From Alteromonas hispanica (lineage in GTDB: Bacteria > Pseudomonadota > Gammaproteobacteria > Enterobacterales > Alteromonadaceae), in the NCBI RefSeq assembly GCF_010500915.1, contig NZ_JAAAWP010000010.1:62001-126000 (forward strand): DNA of 64,000 bases. Direction: 5' to 3'. How positions within the stretch are numbered: the first letter of the stretch is position 1; the number at the start of each line of letters is the position of its first letter. Below the pieces are notes generated by a model that saw only the letters and a list, made by a program, of their open reading frames with translations, did no database searches and was not told the DNA's origin. The position numbers and the translations under genes are program-made. Shown piece by piece: positions 9,083 to 18,961 of this stretch.

Positions 9083-9924
9083 AACACTACTTTTTTGTAC
9101 TGAGCGCATTAGTTTGCTTAATAGCCAGCAACTATGCATTAGCCGGCGATGGTAAGCTACTCGCTACTTCAGGGCTTGTGCAGATTGAGGGCTCAGGAGG
9201 CGGCGGTATTGTTCCATGGGCAACATTATCCGGCTACGACACACAAGATGAAATTTCGGTAAGCGCGGTAATGACCCAAGTTGACCTTGATGATTATCGC
9301 CTAAACGTGATGGGAGTTTCTGCCTCTTTTTACGACCGTGTTGAAATAAGCGCTGCGCATCAACGTTTCGATTTGAAACAGCTTGGCGGTGACATCAGAC
9401 AAAATGTAATAGGTGTGAAATACCGACTTTATGGCGATGCAGTATATAGCAACTTCCCGCAAATAAGCATTGGCCTTCAGCATAAGAAATTAGAAGATGG
9501 CGCAATAGCCGACTTACTCGGCGCTGACTCTTCATCTAGCGGCACCGACTATTATATTGCTGCGACGAAAATACATTTAGGCGCTGTTGCAGGCTTTAAC
9601 GCGGTATGGAATGTTACGGCACGAGCCACAAAAGCCAATCAACTTGGGTTACTAGGTTTTGGCGGAGCGCAGAATAGTGACCATGAGATTATGCTTGAAG
9701 CCTCCGCTGGCGTTTTGCTTTCTCGAAATGTCGCGGTAGGCATGGAGTATCGGCAAAAGCCCGACAACCTTGGGTTAGGCGAAGAAGACTGGATAGACTA
9801 CTTTGTAAGTTACATTCCCAACAAACACATCGCGCTTACGCTTGCCTGGGCAGAATTAGGCAGTATTGCTGGCGCTGAGGATCAAAATGGTCTTTACCTC
9901 TCTATAAACGGTCAACTGTGGTGA
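9079..9924 (+). CDS. DUF3034 family outer-membrane-type protein
   Basis: A 281-residue protein with a signal peptide (MKHYFFVLSALVCLIASNYALA). The body alternates polar and aromatic/hydrophobic residues in short glycine-separated strands, as in a beta-barrel or beta-rich outer membrane protein, and matches the DUF3034 pattern (DGKLLATSG...EGSGGGGIVPWATLSGY). Function unknown. The ATG at 9079 shares ATGA with the upstream EAL gene's stop, so the two are translationally coupled. Position between a c-di-GMP protein and a globin lipoprotein suggests a cell-envelope role in the same response. Confidence 0.8.
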   Translation: MKHYFFVLSALVCLIASNYALAGDGKLLATSGLVQIEGSGGGGIVPWATLSGYDTQDEISVSAVMTQVDLDDYRLNVMGVSASFYDRVEISAAHQRFDLKQLGGDIRQNVIGVKYRLYGDAVYSNFPQISIGLQHKKLEDGAIADLLGADSSSSGTDYYIAATKIHLGAVAGFNAVWNVTARATKANQLGLLGFGGAQNSDHEIMLEASAGVLLSRNVAVGMEYRQKPDNLGLGEEDWIDYFVSYIPNKHIALTLAWAELGSIAGAEDQNGLYLSINGQLW

Positions 9925-9928
9925 CATT

Positions 9929-10369
9929 ATGCTTAAATTAAGAATTATTTCGCTAAGCGGCTTATTGGGTATGTGCTGCATGGGAGCGTTATTAGCCGGC
10001 TGCGCCAGCCAATCAAATTCCGTTTACCATCAGCTAGGAGGTAATGAGAAGGTAGAGCAAATCGTCGAAAACTTCGTTGTTGAGATTGAGCGCGACCCTG
10101 TCATTTTAGCTTACTTTGAGGGTGCGGATATCAACCGCTTTGTTGAAAAATTAAGTGAACAGATATGCTCTCGTACTGGCGGACCGTGCTCTTACACTGG
10201 CGACACTATGGCACAAGTTCATGGTGGTATGAACATTACCGAAGCCGATTTTAACCGCACTGTAGACTTACTCATAAATGCCATGAACAAAGCCGACGTG
10301 CCGCATCGGTTGCAAAATAAGGTACTAAGGGCATTAGCACCAACTCGCGATGAAATGCTTTATTTATAA
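9929..10369 (+). CDS. Lipoprotein group 1 truncated hemoglobin
   Basis: A 146-residue protein with a lipoprotein signal (GALLAGC, acylated Cys25) followed by a truncated globin: SVYHQLGGNEKVEQIVENFV at the start, then DPVILAYFEGADINRF, the loop SRTGGPCSYTGDTM, and AQVHGGMNITEADFN, which holds the proximal-type histidine region. Truncated globins bind O2, NO or H2O2. Most are cytoplasmic, so a membrane-anchored form exposed to the periplasm is noteworthy. Last gene of the unit beginning at 6105; 4 bases separate it from the DUF3034 gene. Confidence 0.85.
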   Translation: MLKLRIISLSGLLGMCCMGALLAGCASQSNSVYHQLGGNEKVEQIVENFVVEIERDPVILAYFEGADINRFVEKLSEQICSRTGGPCSYTGDTMAQVHGGMNITEADFNRTVDLLINAMNKADVPHRLQNKVLRALAPTRDEMLYL

Positions 10370-10378
10370 GTTTTATCA

Positions 10379-10413
10379 GCAATAAAAGAGGCTGTTACGC
10401 ACTCTTTTATTGC
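10379..10413. terminator. Perfect 12-bp hairpin after the globin gene
   Basis: GCAATAAAAGAG and its exact complement CTCTTTTATTGC are separated by 11 bases and start 9 bases past the globin stop. The AT-rich stem supplies T-rich 3' ends on both strands, so it may end transcription from both the globin unit and the convergent metallo-hydrolase. Confidence 0.6.
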
Positions 10414-10457
10414 TACAGTTCATGTTGCTACGTGTTGTTAAATGCATAGCATAAACA

Positions 10458-10494
10458 CATGATTCTGGCATCAACGCATGATTCTGGCATCAAC
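10458..10494. repeat. Two tandem 19-bp copies, CATGATTCTGGCATCAAC core
   Basis: CATGATTCTGGCATCAAC occurs at 10458 and again at 10477, period 19, in the gap between the convergent globin and metallo-hydrolase genes. Function unknown; probably slippage-generated. Confidence 0.8.
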
Positions 10495-10520
10495 AGATAG
10501 TATCGGCACAGCCTCAAAGA

Positions 10521-11423
10521 TTACGCATCGTTATATAACGTGCTTATCCATTTTTCTTCATTGATGAAATTCCAACTCCACTGTGCCCACTTATCGTCAA
10601 GCCCCATGCTTTTGATATCATCTAAGGTTTTTCCGTCTTGCTTAAGGGCCTTAACATAGTCAAAGGTTTCGCTGATCATATTAAAAAAGGTGGCGTACTC
10701 GGCTTTTGAGCCCACTTTTCCGTGGCCCGGAATGATAATGGTGTCATCGTCTATTTTATTCAAAAGATGTTGAACCGACTCCATGTAACCCTCTACATTT
10801 CCTCCAGCGCCTTGGTCGATGTACGGGAACATGCCGTTGAAGAACAGATCCCCTGTATGCATAACATTAGGCTGCTCGAACCAAACAACACTGTCTCCAT
10901 CGGTGTGCCCTACAGGAAGGTGCATGACATGCAGCGTTTCGTTATTAAAATATATCTTTATGCCGTCTTCATAAGTCACTGCTGGCAGAGCTTCAGGCTT
11001 AACATTTTCATCGCCAGCTAAACGCACACGAACATTTTCGTGTGCAAATATAGTAGCCCCCTTATGACTGTGAAAAAACGCGTTAGAGCCTGTATGGTCG
11101 CCGTGATAGTGGGTATTGATAACATACTTAGGTTTATCACTGCCTAATTCACCCAGTTGCGCAGCGATTTTCTCAGCCAATGGCGCAAACTGATCGTCAA
11201 TAATAAGCACACCATCATCACCGGCTGATACGCCGATATTTCCACCCATACCCGTTAGCATATGAACGGCTCCTTTGATGGGTGTCGCTTTTACCTCTAC
11301 ATTGGCAAAGCGATCTTGGGCATACGCCGAAGAGATCGGAGAGATAATTGACGATATAGCCGCTACCGCTGTAACAGTGATTAAAGCTTTCGCTATCAAC
11401 GGTTTTTTCTTTGCTGTTTTCAT
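10521..11423 (-). CDS. Exported MBL-fold metallo-hydrolase
   Basis: A 300-residue protein with a Sec signal peptide (ending ISSAYAQ) and a metallo-beta-lactamase fold: NTHYHGDHTG (HxHxDH), LPVGHTDGDSV, MHTGDLFF and PGHGKVG. The ligand set resembles class B beta-lactamase relatives and quinoprotein-relay SoxH-like proteins rather than glyoxalase II. The C-terminal WAQWSWNFINEEKWI segment is common in this environmental group. Substrate unknown; a role in antibiotic resistance cannot be claimed from sequence. Single gene, convergent with the globin unit. Confidence 0.85.
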   Translation of the reverse strand: MKTAKKKPLIAKALITVTAVAAISSIISPISSAYAQDRFANVEVKATPIKGAVHMLTGMGGNIGVSAGDDGVLIIDDQFAPLAEKIAAQLGELGSDKPKYVINTHYHGDHTGSNAFFHSHKGATIFAHENVRVRLAGDENVKPEALPAVTYEDGIKIYFNNETLHVMHLPVGHTDGDSVVWFEQPNVMHTGDLFFNGMFPYIDQGAGGNVEGYMESVQHLLNKIDDDTIIIPGHGKVGSKAEYATFFNMISETFDYVKALKQDGKTLDDIKSMGLDDKWAQWSWNFINEEKWISTLYNDA

Positions 11424-11604
11424 TACGCGTTCCTCTGGGCATTATTAGTACTTAAGTTCTTCACTTAAGCTTTCTGTACGAGTTCTAGTGACGAGTAGGG
11501 TAAAGCGCTTCGTGTTAAGAGCCGTATTTACCCCAGTCGCTACTTTTAGATGTAACTTATACCCTCAAATAGTTAAACCTGTTCACTTTAACCTTCCCTT
11601 GGCA

Positions 11605-11853
11605 TTAGAGCGTGCTTTCACCGTCAGGAATATCTCCTATATAAGCAAACCTAGGTACTATTGCATTATTTAACTCTACGGACTCTGTAAACATCTCTAG
11701 TGGACGAACCCACAGTTCACGATCGCCATAGCAAGGCCTATACACGACCAACTTAGATTCATCTTCTGAATGTGTGGCCACCTCATATACGTCGTACAAA
11801 TGGCCCTTGTAGTGTTTGTAGCGCCCTGGCGCAATAAATAGTTGTGTATCCAC
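11605..11853 (-). CDS. DUF1653 family protein
   Basis: An 82-residue protein matching DUF1653: FIAPGRYKHYKGHLYDVYEVATHSE at the N-terminus and LVVYRPCYGDRELWVRPLEMF in the middle. No biochemical role is established for the family. It begins 12 bases after the dinB stop, so it is probably translated from the same message. Confidence 0.85.
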   Translation of the reverse strand: MDTQLFIAPGRYKHYKGHLYDVYEVATHSEDESKLVVYRPCYGDRELWVRPLEMFTESVELNNAIVPRFAYIGDIPDGESTL

Positions 11854-11865
11854 CAGATACTCCTT

Positions 11866-12954
11866 TTAAGTTTTTATTTGCGTCTCGTCTTCAAAGGCAA
11901 ACGCTAGTTGTTGAGTTGACTGTTCCGCCGCTAAGCCAATGTGAATACCTACTAAACGTATACCTCGGCCTTTAGCACGCTCGAAAGCTTCCTTCATCAA
12001 AGTAGAAAAGTAATCCTCATCGAGAGTTCCATGACGGTGCTCTACCGTGGTCAGTTGGAAGTCATTAAACTTAAGCTTTACACCTTGGGTTCTCAATCGA
12101 ACAGGTTTGCCTGTGCGTTTTTTATGATTTTCCATTCTGTCACGTAGTTTTTCCAGTAACGATGGTAGGAACGCATTGCATTGCTCAAGGGTTTGAATAT
12201 CATCACTTAACGTGCGCTCTACCCCTATCGACTTTCTTTCTCGCGATACAGAAAGCTCTCGCTCGTCTATGCCATGAGCACGTTCCCACAACACGCTGCC
12301 AAACTTACCGAGCTCTTTTTGAATACGCTCGAATGGGTATTGGCGCACATCATTACAGGTATTAAGCCCCATACGAGCGAGCTTTTGCATGGTGACTTTG
12401 CCCACTCCTGGTACTTTTTTAAGCGGCATGTTGCGAACGAACTCATCTAACTCATCCGGCGTGATGACACAAATACCGTCTGGTTTGTTTTCATCGCTTG
12501 CTACCTTTGCCACAAATTTACAGGGTGCGACACCCGCAGATGCCGTAAGGCCAAGTTCGCTTTGAATTCTTGCTCGTATTTCCTCAGCTATTAAGGTAGC
12601 GCTGCCGCCACAAAACTGGCTGTTAGTAACATCAAGATATGCCTCGTCTAATGACAAGGGTTCAATAAGGTCGGTATAGTCGGCGAAAATTTTTCGGATT
12701 TTTTGAGATTCACTAGCATAAGCATCCATGCGTCCTTTCACTAAGGTAAGATTTGGGCACAGTTTCATGGCATAAGCGGTAGCCATTGCGCTACGTACGC
12801 CATATTTTCTCGCCGGATAGTTGCAGGTAGAAATAACGCCTCTTCGGTCGGAACTCCCGCCGATAGCAATGGGGATATTCTTAAGCGCAGGATTATCCCG
12901 CATTTCCACTGCGGCATAAAAACAATCCATATCAACGTGGATGATTTTTCGCAT
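11866..12954 (-). CDS. dinB: DNA polymerase IV (Y-family)
   Basis: A 362-residue Y-family polymerase. The catalytic acidic residues are in [15 protein letters not shown] near the N-terminus and [10 protein letters not shown] around residue 100. HhH-type segments [16 protein letters not shown] follow, with the little-finger domain from ~residue 240. The C-terminal QQLAFAF resembles a sliding-clamp binding peptide. It performs translesion synthesis and is usually part of the DNA damage response, but I cannot identify a convincing LexA box in the ~190 bases upstream. Followed by DUF1653 in the same operon. Confidence 0.95.
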   Translation of the reverse strand: MRKIIHVDMDCFYAAVEMRDNPALKNIPIAIGGSSDRRGVISTCNYPARKYGVRSAMATAYAMKLCPNLTLVKGRMDAYASESQKIRKIFADYTDLIEPLSLDEAYLDVTNSQFCGGSATLIAEEIRARIQSELGLTASAGVAPCKFVAKVASDENKPDGICVITPDELDEFVRNMPLKKVPGVGKVTMQKLARMGLNTCNDVRQYPFERIQKELGKFGSVLWERAHGIDERELSVSRERKSIGVERTLSDDIQTLEQCNAFLPSLLEKLRDRMENHKKRTGKPVRLRTQGVKLKFNDFQLTTVEHRHGTLDEDYFSTLMKEAFERAKGRGIRLVGIHIGLAAEQSTQQLAFAFEDETQIKT

Positions 12955-13077
12955 TCAAACTCGCATTGCGGTACTAGGATGCTTATAAGTGTATGCTAAT
13001 ACCAAACTGTACATTTAGACAGTATAGTAGCGACTAGCGATGACTTAATCCAGTAAGACATGCCCTGCAGCTTGCAG

Positions 13078-13108
13078 AAAAAAGCCGCTAGTAGATAACT
13101 AACGGCTT
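13078..13108 (-). terminator. Terminator of the apbE-nqrM unit
   Basis: On the minus strand an AAGCCGTTAGT / ACTAGCGGCTT hairpin with one mismatch is followed by a run of T, 38 bases past the nqrM stop. Confidence 0.65.
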
Positions 13109-13145
13109 TGTGTATAAAGCAAAAGATGTTTGAGGGCGTCTTTGC

Positions 13146-13379
13146 CTATAAAATTTGGTTTTGCTTCCATTCGTTCAATTTTTTCTGACGCGCTTCTTCT
13201 TTTTCCATACGTGATTTTTTGCGATCACAAGGCTCTGGGCAGTCGCACGCTTTTTCAATTCCAATCGCGCCTAGTCCACCACAGCTTCCTGAAATAGTTT
13301 TTCGCTGCACAAGGTAACCTATGGCCATAGCAGCAACCATTGTTAAAAAGAAACCAAATGCGAGAATAAATGTAGACAT
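13146..13379 (-). CDS. nqrM: Na+-NQR maturation protein NqrM
   Basis: A 77-residue protein with one N-terminal membrane helix (FILAFGFFLTMVAAMAIGYLV) and a cysteine cluster SGSCGGLGAIGIEKACDCPEPC reduced to four cysteines, followed by a charged tail. This is the NqrM (DUF539) pattern; NqrM is needed to deliver iron to the NqrD/NqrE cysteine site. Its place directly after apbE, 9 bases away, and downstream of nqrF supports the call. Confidence 0.92.
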   Translation of the reverse strand: MSTFILAFGFFLTMVAAMAIGYLVQRKTISGSCGGLGAIGIEKACDCPEPCDRKKSRMEKEEARQKKLNEWKQNQIL

Positions 13380-13388
13380 AACTACCTC

Positions 13389-14417
13389 TTAATTGTGAAC
13401 TGTCACTAGTTTATCAAATTCTGGCGACGCATACTCCTCAAAACTATCTTCTGTGCGACGAATGAGAAATACCGCAAGGTTTTCTCTTTCGGCAATTTCA
13501 ATAGCCTGTTCCCACCCCATTACATTAAATGCCGTGGCAAGGCCATCAGCCGTCATTGACGAGGGATGCACAACAGTGACAGACACTAAGTTATGGGAAA
13601 TTGGGTAACCTGAAGTGGGGTCAATAAGATGAGAGTATCTTTTCCCGTCTTCTTCATAGTAGTTTCTATAATCACCTGAAGTAGCGACAGCATTTGTGCC
13701 AATAGATACAACTTTCTGTATCGCTCGCTCGGTGGTGACAGGCTTTTCAATAGCAATTAACCATTCACTTTCGTCACCTCGCAAGCCTTTAACCCGCATT
13801 TCGCCGCCTATCTCCACGAGATAGTTTTCAATACTATACTGCTCAAGTATTTCTGCTACTTCGTCAACACCAAAGCCTTTAGCAATGGTAGATAGGTCGA
13901 CATACAGCATAGGATGACGCTTTTTAAGTCCGCTAGGGGTACTTACTAGCTTTTCATAGCCTACATAATCGCGAATATCATTGATATCGTCTTCGCTAGG
14001 TGCCTTTTCTGGGCGTTTTGTGGGTCCAAACCCCCATAAGTTTACGAGCGGTCCGACAGTCACGTCTAATACGCCGCCGCTAAGTTTCGCCAAACGCAAC
14101 GCTTCATTTACAACCAATAAAGTATCACCAGACACAGGAAAATTGTCAGTGTAGCGGTATTGATTAAAGCGAGACAATTCAGAAGTAGGATCGTATGTAG
14201 ACATCATTTTGTTTACATCCACCAAGCGTGCATCAATCTGTGACTGAAGGCCCTCTACTGCTTTTCCGTCCGCCGCTATATATTTAACGTTATAAGTTGT
14301 GCCCATGGTTTGCCCTTGCAAATGCACAACAGGACGACTGTCATCACTGCAGCTTGCAAGCATGACCATGCTGATAGCTATAACCGCTAAAAGAATTCGA
14401 ACAAAAAATCGAATCAC
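13389..14417 (-). CDS. apbE: FAD:protein FMN transferase
   Basis: A 342-residue lipoprotein (lipobox VMLASC, Cys23) of the ApbE family: GQTMGTTYNVKY near the N-terminus, VGPLVNLWGFGP, DLSTIAKGFGVDEVA and SHLIDPTSGYPI with the metal/FAD-binding segment. ApbE transfers FMN covalently to threonine in NqrB and NqrC. Both of those proteins carry the SGAT target here, so the enzyme and substrates are encoded together. A terminator separates it from nqrF, so it may have its own promoter or depend on readthrough. Confidence 0.94.
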   Translation of the reverse strand: MIRFFVRILLAVIAISMVMLASCSDDSRPVVHLQGQTMGTTYNVKYIAADGKAVEGLQSQIDARLVDVNKMMSTYDPTSELSRFNQYRYTDNFPVSGDTLLVVNEALRLAKLSGGVLDVTVGPLVNLWGFGPTKRPEKAPSEDDINDIRDYVGYEKLVSTPSGLKKRHPMLYVDLSTIAKGFGVDEVAEILEQYSIENYLVEIGGEMRVKGLRGDESEWLIAIEKPVTTERAIQKVVSIGTNAVATSGDYRNYYEEDGKRYSHLIDPTSGYPISHNLVSVTVVHPSSMTADGLATAFNVMGWEQAIEIAERENLAVFLIRRTEDSFEEYASPEFDKLVTVHN

Positions 14418-14446
14418 ACTATGTTCCTTACTTTATCTTTAGCACA

Positions 14447-14475
14447 AACAAAAAAGGGGCTTACGCCCCTTTTTT
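14447..14475. terminator. Bidirectional terminator between nqrF and apbE
   Basis: AAAAAGGGGC-TTAC-GCCCCTTTTT: a strong GC stem with A and T runs on the two sides, 18 bases after the nqrF stop. Confidence 0.85.
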
Positions 14476-14493
14476 ACAACTTAATTGCGTAGA

Positions 14494-15726
14494 TTAACCA
14501 CCGAAGTCATCTAGCATGATGTTCTCGTCTTCAACACCTAAATCTTTAAGCATGTTGATAACGGCAGCGTTCATCATAGGTGGTCCACACATGTAGAACT
14601 CACAGTCTTCTGGCGCTGGGTGGTCTTTGAGATATCTCTCAAGTAACACTTGGTGAATGAATCCAGTCTCACCTTCCCAGTTGTCTTCAGGCTGTGGATC
14701 TGAAAGTGCCACGTGCCACTCAAAATTCTCATTCTCAGCCGCTAACTCGTCGAAATCCTCTGTGTAGAACATTTCACGAAGTGAACGTGCACCGTACCAG
14801 AAGCTCATCTTACGTGAAGATTTTAAACGACGTAATTGGTCGAAGATGTGCGAACGCATTGGAGCCATACCGGCACCACCACCAACGAATACCATTTCGT
14901 TATCAGTGTCTTTCGCAAAGAATTCACCAAATGGACCAGAAATCGTTGCTTTGTCACCTTCTTTAAGACTCCAAATGTACGATGACATTTTACCAGCAGG
15001 CAGGCTTAGATTATTAGGCGGCGGCGTAGCAATACGCACGTTCAACATAATAATGCCTTCTTCCTCTGGGTAATTGGCCATGGAGTATGCACGAATTGTC
15101 TCTTCGTCAACTTTAGACTCGATGTCAAAGAAGCCAAATCGCTCCCAGTCACCGCGATACTCTTCAGGAATATCAAAATCCTTGTACTTAACATGGTGAG
15201 CTGGTGCTTCAATTTGAATATAACCACCCGCACGGAAAGGTACACTTTCGCCGTTAGGAATTTTAAGCTTAAGTTCTTTAATGAAGGTTGCTTTGTTATC
15301 GTTAGAGATAACTTCACAATCCCATTTTTTAACACCAAATACAGACTCTTCTAGCTCGATCTCCATGTCTTGCTTGATAGCAACCTGACATGAAAGACGA
15401 CAACCTTCGCGTGCTTCACCTTTAGTAATGTGATCTAGCTCAGTAGGCAAAATCTCACCACCGCCTGAATGCACATCTACACGGCACTGACCACACGAGC
15501 CACCGCCACCACATGCTGAAGATACGAAGTAGCCTGCATTTGCCAGTGCGCCAAGTAACTTACCGCCTGGCTCAGTTTTAATTGCTTTGTCTGGGTCGCC
15601 ATTAATCGTAATAGTCACTTCACCACTAGGTACCAACTTCGACTTGGCAAACATGATGATGAATACTAGTGCCAATACAATGGCAATGAACATGCCGACG
15701 CCTAGATAAATTTCTACGTTATTCAT
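14494..15726 (-). CDS. nqrF: Na+-translocating NADH:quinone reductase subunit F
   Basis: A 410-residue subunit: an N-terminal membrane helix (residues ~5-27), a plant-type [2Fe-2S] ferredoxin domain with C72, C78, C81 and C113 ([10 protein letters not shown] and LSCQ), and a ferredoxin-NADP reductase-like FAD/NADH domain. FAD-binding is seen in [16 protein letters not shown]-binding in [16 protein letters not shown] and the C-terminal FYMCGPPMM. It oxidises NADH and passes electrons into the complex. Last gene of nqrABCDEF. Confidence 0.97.
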   Translation of the reverse strand: MNNVEIYLGVGMFIAIVLALVFIIMFAKSKLVPSGEVTITINGDPDKAIKTEPGGKLLGALANAGYFVSSACGGGGSCGQCRVDVHSGGGEILPTELDHITKGEAREGCRLSCQVAIKQDMEIELEESVFGVKKWDCEVISNDNKATFIKELKLKIPNGESVPFRAGGYIQIEAPAHHVKYKDFDIPEEYRGDWERFGFFDIESKVDEETIRAYSMANYPEEEGIIMLNVRIATPPPNNLSLPAGKMSSYIWSLKEGDKATISGPFGEFFAKDTDNEMVFVGGGAGMAPMRSHIFDQLRRLKSSRKMSFWYGARSLREMFYTEDFDELAAENENFEWHVALSDPQPEDNWEGETGFIHQVLLERYLKDHPAPEDCEFYMCGPPMMNAAVINMLKDLGVEDENIMLDDFGG

Positions 15727-15746
15727 TTATATGCTCCCGAGCTCGA

Positions 15747-16355
15747 TTAAAGCTGAATACCAGTGAATGACTGGAAGCCAAGCGCCATTAGACCCGCAAT
15801 CATGAATACAGATCCAAGACCACGAATTCCATCAGGCATATCGGCATATTTCAGCTTTTCGCGTACAGCGGCCAACAGCACAATGGCAATTGCCCAACCG
15901 ATACCACTTCCTACGCCGTAAACCACACTTTCGCTCAAGTTATATTCGCGTTGAACCGCAAATGCAACACCACCAAAGATTGCGCAGTTAACGGTGATCA
16001 ACGGCAAAAATATACCAAGTGCGTTGTATAGCGCTGGGAAGAACTTGTCCAAACTCATTTCTAGAATTTGAACCAATGCAGCGATTACACCGATGAACGT
16101 AAGAAAGTTAAGAAAACTTAAGTCTGCTTCTGGGAAACCTGCCCAAGCTAGCGCACCAGGAGCAAGTATGTTTACGTAAATTATTTGGTTCACAGGTACT
16201 GAAATACCAAGAACAACAATTACCGCAACACCAAGACCCATTGCAGTTTTTACTTTCTTAGATACCGCCAAGAAGGTACACATACCTAAGAAAAGTGATA
16301 ACGCCATGTTCTCAACAAAAATTGAGCGAACAAATAACGACAAATAATGTTCCAC
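15747..16355 (-). CDS. nqrE: Na+-NQR subunit E
   Basis: A 202-residue membrane protein with six hydrophobic segments, paralogous to NqrD. The conserved cysteine in the first helix region ([10 protein letters not shown]) and [11 protein letters not shown] match the NqrE half of the intramembrane iron site. It lies 3 bases after nqrD and 20 bases before nqrF in the operon. Confidence 0.96.
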   Translation of the reverse strand: MEHYLSLFVRSIFVENMALSLFLGMCTFLAVSKKVKTAMGLGVAVIVVLGISVPVNQIIYVNILAPGALAWAGFPEADLSFLNFLTFIGVIAALVQILEMSLDKFFPALYNALGIFLPLITVNCAIFGGVAFAVQREYNLSESVVYGVGSGIGWAIAIVLLAAVREKLKYADMPDGIRGLGSVFMIAGLMALGFQSFTGIQL

Positions 16356-16358
16356 GAC

Positions 16359-16991
16359 TTACTCCTTAGGCTCTACTTGCTCTGGACGGATGGTACGGAT
16401 AAACCAAATCATACCGCCGATTAAGAAGAATGAACTGAATGGCAGTATTAATAGCCCGTTACCCTGATACCAACCACCATTTTGTACAAGTGGAAGGATC
16501 TCAAAACCAAGAATAGTACCGAACCCGAACAGTTCTTTAATTGTACCGATAACAACAAGGACGAAAGAATATCCTAAACCGTTACCAATACCGTCAAGGA
16601 AACTCATAAGAGGTGGGCTCTTCATTGCGTAAGCTTCCGCACGGCCCATTACAATACAGTTTGTAATAATGAGGCCAACGAATACCGACAGTTGCTTCGA
16701 TATTTCATACGAATACGCTTTCAATATTTGGTCAACAACGATTACCAAAGACGCAATAATTGTCATCTGAATGATAATTCGCACGCTCGACGGTATCTGA
16801 TTACGTATTAGTGAGATAAACAAGTTAGAGAACGCTACAACGCTTGTAAGCGCCAATGACATTACCAACGCCGTTTCTAGCTTGGTGGTAATTGCCAGTG
16901 CTGAACATACCCCTAATACCTGAAGGGCGATCGGGTTGTTGTCCAATATCGGCCCAAAGAGGGCCTTTTTCATTTCTTTAGTATCTGCCAT
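16359..16991 (-). CDS. nqrD: Na+-NQR subunit D
   Basis: A 210-residue membrane protein with six hydrophobic segments. [16 protein letters not shown] and [16 protein letters not shown] hold the cysteines that with NqrE coordinate the central iron cofactor. Ten bases separate it from nqrC. Confidence 0.96.
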   Translation of the reverse strand: MADTKEMKKALFGPILDNNPIALQVLGVCSALAITTKLETALVMSLALTSVVAFSNLFISLIRNQIPSSVRIIIQMTIIASLVIVVDQILKAYSYEISKQLSVFVGLIITNCIVMGRAEAYAMKSPPLMSFLDGIGNGLGYSFVLVVIGTIKELFGFGTILGFEILPLVQNGGWYQGNGLLILPFSSFFLIGGMIWFIRTIRPEQVEPKE

Positions 16992-17001
16992 GAGACTTCC
17001 C

Positions 17002-17766
17002 TTATGAACGCCATGCTTGGTTCTTCAGGAACTGGCCGAAGCCTTGCTCGCCTACCCAGTAACGAATTGTATTTTCAACACCGTTACTAGTAAGGGTTGC
17101 ACCTGAAAGCGCATCAATTGTGTGAGGATTGCTTGGGTTAGCATTTTTAACTACACGAATAGCAACTTCGCCATTTTCGTATATTTCTTTGCCGTCCCAT
17201 TTCTCCTGCCACGATGGATTTTGAACCTCACCGCCAAGCCCTGGTGTTTCTTTTTGCTGGTAATAGATTAGCTCGCGAACGGTTTTTCCGTCTGCGTCTA
17301 ATGCTAAGAAACCATACATAAGATCCCATAGACCGCTGCCGTGAACAGGCAAGATGATGCGAGATACATCACCTTGTGCATCACGCACCAAGTAAACACT
17401 GGCAACGTCAGGACGACGTTGGAATCCAACGTTACTATTCGTCACTTTTGTGCTGTACTCAGTTTCTTTTGCAGCCTTATACATATCGTAATCTGGCTTT
17501 GGTGCTTCAACAAACTGTCCACTGTCTAAGTTCACATAGCGCGACTCAACACGCTCAGAATACGTACTTTCAATTTCGCTGTTGCTCATGCCCATATCGT
17601 AAAGGCCTGCAGCATTTAGAATGTTGCTCTTTTTATCTAGAGCGGCGTTTGTTTGCTGTAACGAGCGCAGGCCTACGGCCGCGCCAGATACAACAATTGA
17701 ACACACTAAACATACGGCAACAACAATACCAAACGTTTTGCCTAAAGATTCTTTCTTAGCCGACAC
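17002..17766 (-). CDS. nqrC: Na+-NQR subunit C (covalent FMN)
   Basis: A 254-residue subunit with one N-terminal membrane helix ([22 protein letters not shown]) and a periplasmic FMN domain. The flavinylation motif [10 protein letters not shown] places the covalent FMN on Thr224. The start overlaps the end of nqrB by 11 bases. ApbE encoded at 13389-14417 is the expected transferase. Confidence 0.96.
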   Translation of the reverse strand: MSAKKESLGKTFGIVVAVCLVCSIVVSGAAVGLRSLQQTNAALDKKSNILNAAGLYDMGMSNSEIESTYSERVESRYVNLDSGQFVEAPKPDYDMYKAAKETEYSTKVTNSNVGFQRRPDVASVYLVRDAQGDVSRIILPVHGSGLWDLMYGFLALDADGKTVRELIYYQQKETPGLGGEVQNPSWQEKWDGKEIYENGEVAIRVVKNANPSNPHTIDALSGATLTSNGVENTIRYWVGEQGFGQFLKNQAWRS

Positions 17767-18958
17767 GTGCTACCCTCCGCTTGATATTGCTTTGTGCGAC
17801 AAAATAGTCGAACAGTGGTGCCCACAAGTTAGCAAATAGAATCGCTAGCATCACACCTTCAGGGAAGGCTGGGTTCAATACGCGTATTAACACGGTCATG
17901 AATCCGATAAAGAAGCCGTAAGCCCACTTACCTTGATTTGTAAACGCTGCAGATACTGGATCTGTCGCCATAAAGAACATGCCGAATGCAAGACCACCCA
18001 CAACGAAGTGCCAGTATGCTGGCATAGCAAACATCATATTTGTGTCGCTGCCAATAACATTAAGTAGTGTTGCGAAGAACGCCACACCTAAGCCTACACC
18101 TGCAACGATACGCCAGCTTGCGATACCCATATACATGATGAATAAACCACCAAGAATAATGGCCAAGGTAGATACCTCACCCGCAGAACCTGAAATGGTA
18201 CCGATGAAACTATTCATCCATTGGTCCATGTTTGAGTAATCAAGTTTGCCAGATGCTGCTTGGCTTAAAGAAGTAGCACCAGAATATCCGTCTGCCGCTA
18301 CCCATACTTGGTCACCTGAGATTTGTGCAGGATAAGCAAAGTACAAGAAAGCACGACCTGATAGTGCTGGGTTAAGGAAGTTACGGCCTGTTCCACCGAA
18401 TACTTCTTTGGCAATAACAACACCAAAAGTAATACCTAAAGCTACCTGCCATAATGGAATAGTGGCTGGAAGTGTAAGAGCAAAGAGCACAGAGGTTACA
18501 AAGAAACCTTCGTTAACTTCATGCTTACGCACAGATGCGAATAGCACTTCCCAAAAACCGCCTACGATAAAGGTAGTGGCATAAATGGGTAACCAGAAAC
18601 ATGCGCCGTAGAAGAACATGCCTAGTACGCCAGCGTTCGACAAATCACCGCCAAGCGCAGTGAATAGGCCCGCTTGCCATGTATCAGGTAATGTACCAGC
18701 ACCCGCTGCAATTGCATCTTGTGCTTGGAAACCAATGTTGTACATACCAAAGAACATAGCTGGGAATGTTGCCATCCATACCATGATCATGATGCGCTTA
18801 AGATCGATACTATCGCGCACGTGAGTATTTGCTTTGTTTACTTTGCCCGGCGTGTAAAAGATGGTAGCCGCAGCTTCGTAAAGCGCATACCACTTTTCAT
18901 GCTTACCACCTGGCTCGAAGTTCGGTTCGATTTTTTCTAAATACGCTTTTAAACCCAT
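17756..18958 (-). CDS. nqrB: Na+-NQR subunit B (covalent FMN, Na+ channel)
   Basis: A 400-residue polytopic membrane subunit with about ten helices and the conserved N-terminal cytoplasmic tail ([20 protein letters not shown]). The flavinylation site [11 protein letters not shown] gives FMN-Thr229. NqrB forms the sodium path and ubiquinone site. It starts 3 bases after nqrA. Confidence 0.97.
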   Translation of the reverse strand: MGLKAYLEKIEPNFEPGGKHEKWYALYEAAATIFYTPGKVNKANTHVRDSIDLKRIMIMVWMATFPAMFFGMYNIGFQAQDAIAAGAGTLPDTWQAGLFTALGGDLSNAGVLGMFFYGACFWLPIYATTFIVGGFWEVLFASVRKHEVNEGFFVTSVLFALTLPATIPLWQVALGITFGVVIAKEVFGGTGRNFLNPALSGRAFLYFAYPAQISGDQVWVAADGYSGATSLSQAASGKLDYSNMDQWMNSFIGTISGSAGEVSTLAIILGGLFIMYMGIASWRIVAGVGLGVAFFATLLNVIGSDTNMMFAMPAYWHFVVGGLAFGMFFMATDPVSAAFTNQGKWAYGFFIGFMTVLIRVLNPAFPEGVMLAILFANLWAPLFDYFVAQSNIKRRVARVG

Positions 18959-18961
18959 GAC

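Noticed and set aside
10521-11423. Class B beta-lactamase (resistance gene)
   Set aside because: The zinc motif is shared by many exported MBL-fold hydrolases, and nothing seen is specific to beta-lactam hydrolysis.
11424-11604. Small gene between DUF1653 and the exported metallo-hydrolase
   Set aside because: An open frame at 11488-11673 has no ribosome site, overlaps DUF1653 and resembles no protein.
17341-17839. Several plus-strand open frames over nqrC and nqrB
   Set aside because: They are antisense shadows of well-identified nqr genes, without family similarity or ribosome sites.
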